From contig NC_091113.1 in assembly GCF_024713975.1 (NCBI RefSeq), positions 15,016,501 to 15,080,500 of the forward strand: 64,000 nucleotides of DNA, in the 5' to 3' direction. Below are positions 62,501-64,000 of this stretch, in pieces. Numbering within the stretch: the stretch's first letter is position 1; each line of letters opens with the position of its first letter. Made by a program: the position numbers and the translations under genes. The notes below the pieces were generated by a model. The model was not told the DNA's origin, did no database searches, and worked only from the letters and a program-made list of their open reading frames with translations. Source of the stretch: Paralichthys olivaceus (lineage: Eukaryota > Chordata > Actinopteri > Pleuronectiformes > Paralichthyidae).

Positions 62501-63522
62501 TGGGACATTGCACTAGTTTGCTGACTGAGGAACTGAATCTGGTAAAGACTGATATTCTGTCATTTGATCCAGGCTCTCCTTTGTTGAGTTTAACCAGGAA
62601 TGACTTTGGTTTGGTTTGAAGGACTGTTATCTGGGGGCAGATATTTTGGCTAAGAGGTTGCTTTGCTTATAAGAGAAACAAATTCTGATAAATCCACTGT
62701 CTCCTCTGCCCTGTTTCTGTGTGTCCCTCTATATTCTGCCTGGCATTGTGGCGTCTGTGCACAGGAGGTGTGTTGGCAGGGTTACTTTAGTGATGGGAGA
62801 GAAGGCAGAGAAATGGGGTTAAACTTAACACTTGAGAAATTAATATTATGTATAGGTTTCAGATGAACACCATCTGTGTCTTAGTATTTAATAGGATTTT
62901 GGTAAATCTGTTGCTTCTACTAAAACTGATAGATGCATCATTATATTTCACAGTAGAGTTAGAAGAAAATGAAGAGTGTGGTTTTTTTGCCAGGCCATTT
63001 TTGCTGTTTGTCGTTCACTAACATCCTAGTCAGTGCACATTATTAACCTCGCACACCCTGCTCTCCAATAGTCTGAGTGGACATCAGCTCTGATGCTTTG
63101 CATTGTGGGCGACAGGTCAATGACTTCATGAGTAGTTACTATCAAAATGAATATTGGTTACCTGCTACCTGTATGCAAGCTGGCATGGTGTATTAGCATG
63201 GGGAAGGTCTTTTTACCCTTAAATGTTGATCCCTGCCTTTTGCTGCTGGAGCTACTGCTTTTGTCCACCCCTCTATATGTTTGTTTGTGTGCTTCTTCTT
63301 TTTTGTCTTGTCCTCCCCACTTCCCCGCCCTTACACCTCCAGTTTCAGCCGTTTGTTCAGCTCGTCGGGCGGAGCAGCCAAGAAGCCGGCGACGGATGCG
63401 GCAGTGAACGTCAAGTACAACGCGCCCACCTCTCAGATTCAGCCATCCGTCAAGAAGAGGAGCACCACCCTGCAGCAGCTGCCAAGTGACAAGAGCAAAG
63501 CTTTTGATTTTCTCAATGAGGA
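38097..63522 (+). CDS. spag9: Spag9 / JIP4 scaffold protein, 5' part
   Basis: JNK-interacting scaffold that links vesicles and lysosomes to kinesin-1 and dynein. Exons: 38097-38396, 46595-46715, 49364-49434, 50322-50425, 55518-55665, 58737-59172, 59294-59387, 59899-60023, 60545-60602, 61181-61333, 61453-61510, 61752-61882, 62158-62214 and 63343-63522. They join in frame to about 678 residues and are cut by the window edge (human about 1320). Residues 1-100 form the RH1 domain ([37 protein letters not shown]), followed by coiled coil. [13 protein letters not shown] is the JNK-binding segment, then comes a Ser/Thr-rich linker. [17 protein letters not shown] begins the second leucine zipper, and [20 protein letters not shown] is RH2, the Rab-binding domain. 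[18 protein letters not shown] follows. The C-terminal WD40-like region lies outside. Teleosts carry two spag9 copies; which one this is cannot be told. Confidence 0.96.
39345..39470 (-). repeat. Reverse copy of the AAGGAGGTTATG-type repeat
   Basis: Plus-strand CTCCTGGATCTTCCCCCTGATC, ATTTAATGGGTTTGTTCCC and GACCCATAACACACCCTTCC are reverse complements of landmarks in the 36425 and 1795 copies. Diverged and non-coding. Confidence 0.45.
43208..43228. repeat. (GT)n microsatellite
   Basis: Short GT tract in spag9 intron 1, followed by further imperfect GT-rich sequence to about 43280. Confidence 0.8.
52800..53457 (+). promoter_or_regulatory. spag9: Presumed internal promoter/5'UTR of the membrane-anchored spag9 isoform
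   Basis: The 650 bp before the alternative start codon are GC-richer than the surrounding intron. They carry a (GA)n tract at 52939-52966 and a CTGCTG-rich stretch near 53115-53170, and lead without an evident acceptor-to-ATG intron into the exon. The promoter assignment is inferred from the presence of the alternative first coding exon; no TATA box was identified. Confidence 0.45.
52939..52966. repeat. (GA)n tract
   Basis: Pure GA dinucleotide run; GAGA-type purine tracts are common in promoters, and this one lies about 0.5 kb before the alternative spag9 start codon. Confidence 0.85.
53458..53627 (+). CDS. spag9: Alternative first coding exon of spag9 (membrane-anchor N-terminus)
   Basis: Starts [16 protein letters not shown], then [19 protein letters not shown]: about 57 residues with one long hydrophobic stretch (roughly 6-37) suited to a signal anchor. 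The exon ends CCCAACAG|GTACAA in phase 2, exactly the phase of exon 4. It therefore joins the KERPISMGL exon at 55518 to give NRKERP. By recollection, mammalian SPAG9 has an isoform starting with almost the same residues, which supports a real, conserved exon. The resulting protein lacks RH1 and the first coiled coil but keeps the JNK-binding segment, second zipper and RH2. Confidence 0.9.
54004..54033. repeat. (CT)n microsatellite
   Basis: Fifteen uninterrupted CT units 0.4 kb after the alternative first exon of spag9, within the intron. Confidence 0.9.
56464..56524. repeat. (GT)n microsatellite with GCGT variants
   Basis: GT repeat in spag9 intron 5. The block directly after it (56537-56587) is nearly identical to 22590-22641. 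Confidence 0.92.
57423..57500 (+). CDS. spag9: Candidate spag9 cassette exon (78 nt)
   Basis: Between exon 5 (ends phase 0) and the exon at 58737 (starts phase 0), an AG at 57421-57422 and a GTAGAT donor at 57501 bracket 26 open codons. The part [19 protein letters not shown] is acidic and Ser-rich. Human SPAG9 has a short acidic segment (containing KAVEQE) at this point before DELSDV. Multiple alternative AGs lie close by. This is a candidate, not an established exon. Confidence 0.45.
58550..58569. repeat. (GT)n microsatellite
   Basis: Short GT tract in the intron 170 bp upstream of the spag9 Ser/Thr-rich exon. Confidence 0.8.
60143..60154 (+). CDS. spag9: Candidate 12-nt microexon of spag9
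   Basis: CCATCCTTGCAG precedes ATGAGTTTTCTG, followed by donor GTGTGT. Inserted between the exons ending CTGCTGG and beginning GTATGGG, it keeps phase 1 and adds four residues, changing LLGMG to LLDEFSGMG. The paralogue JIP3 has LLGEFSV at the same place by recollection, which is strong support for a conserved alternative microexon. Confidence 0.65.
60382..60396 (+). CDS. spag9: Candidate 15-nt microexon of spag9
   Basis: GTGACTCTCAG precedes ATTTCAACTTTCTAG, followed by the strong donor GTAAGAAT. It is phase compatible on both sides and adds DFNFL just before GMGREVE. JIP3 carries DDFFGMGKE here by recollection. A TGC lies 13 nt before the acceptor AG, as in SRRM4-type neural microexons. 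It can be used alone or with the 12-nt exon without frame shift. Confidence 0.7.
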   Translation: MSTF

Positions 63523-64000
63523 GTAAGTCACTCAGGGGAGATAATGATGGTAATATCCGGCACTGTGACCAGGGCATCAAATTCCCATTGACTTTGGAAT
63601 TTGAAAATCTGATAAAGATTTCATATTTTTATTGTTTATTTCACTCACAGCAACACTGTGTAACTTTTTACCTTAAAAAGCAGCTTCAAATTAGTTTGAT
63701 TACTAAATGAACAAGGGCATGTAAAAACACACATTAATGCCTTTCATTAATGCCTGCACATCAGTCAACGTGTGATTTTAGTTAAAAAGTTAATTATACA
63801 CAAAGTGAAATTATTAAAAATAAAACATGAATACACCAAAATATACAGAACTTGAAATAATAAAATAAACATATTTCTATGCCAAATAGAAAACGTAAAT
63901 GCACATCCCTTTAATCAGCCAACTGATCAATAATATGAGCTCTAATAAATAGCGATGTTATATATTACAGATGAGAAAGAAGCTTCAGTAACTTCTCATC
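63523..64000 (+). other. spag9: spag9 intron, cut by window end
   Basis: Donor GTAAGTCA follows the exon ending in NEE. The remaining 478 bp are AT-rich intron with no further exon recognised. The protein should continue with a TEAS-type sequence beyond the window. Confidence 0.85.

Overview
The window is nuclear DNA of a vertebrate, most likely a percomorph-type teleost. Its genes are split into many short exons with GT-AG introns, tRNA genes are intronless and dispersed, dinucleotide microsatellites are abundant, and several interspersed repeats are of the kind scattered through spiny-finned fish genomes. The species cannot be named. No bacterial or phage features are present, and no long intact transposon ORF was found. 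Most long open frames are chance translations of GT or CT repeats, UTR or intron. Exon joins below come from splice-site reading plus continuity of frame and protein family. There is no transcript evidence.

Layout, left to right. 1-6399: upstream DNA with no recognised gene, ending in a CpG-rich promoter/5'UTR. 6400-17653 (+): cdr2l, six coding exons, with an 8.5 kb first intron. 17654-23526: intergenic DNA with 3'UTR, several MITE-like repeats, a 3 x 61 bp tandem array, and two tRNA genes (Arg-TCG and initiator Met-CAT). 23527-26094 (-): mrpl58 (ict1), six exons, convergent with cdr2l, with an LTR-like fragment in one intron. 26095-27820: a 1.7 kb divergent intergenic spacer holding a minus-strand tRNA-Gln-CTG. 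27821-35443 (+): daglb, fifteen exons, with 3'UTR to about 36.4 kb. 36394-38096: intergenic DNA and the spag9 promoter. 38097-63522 (+): the 5' half of spag9 (JIP4), running off the right edge.

The four protein genes do not form one pathway. cdr2l encodes a cytoplasmic coiled-coil protein. mrpl58 encodes the mitoribosome-bound peptidyl-tRNA hydrolase with the GGQ loop. daglb encodes a four-pass membrane sn-1 diacylglycerol lipase that makes 2-arachidonoylglycerol. spag9 encodes the JNK/kinesin/dynein scaffold JIP4. From established knowledge, cdr2l and mrpl58 are also neighbours on human 17q25, while DAGLB (7p22) and SPAG9 (17q21) are not, so the block combines ancestral and rearranged linkage.

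The most interesting material is inside spag9. A second first exon (53458-53627) encodes a hydrophobic, putatively membrane-anchoring N-terminus that splices in frame to the JNK-binding exon and bypasses the RH1 domain. Two phase-compatible microexons of 12 and 15 nt lie just before the second leucine zipper. There is also a 78-nt in-frame candidate cassette exon and a 6-nt tandem donor. Together these suggest a scaffold whose anchoring and linker are set by promoter choice and splicing.
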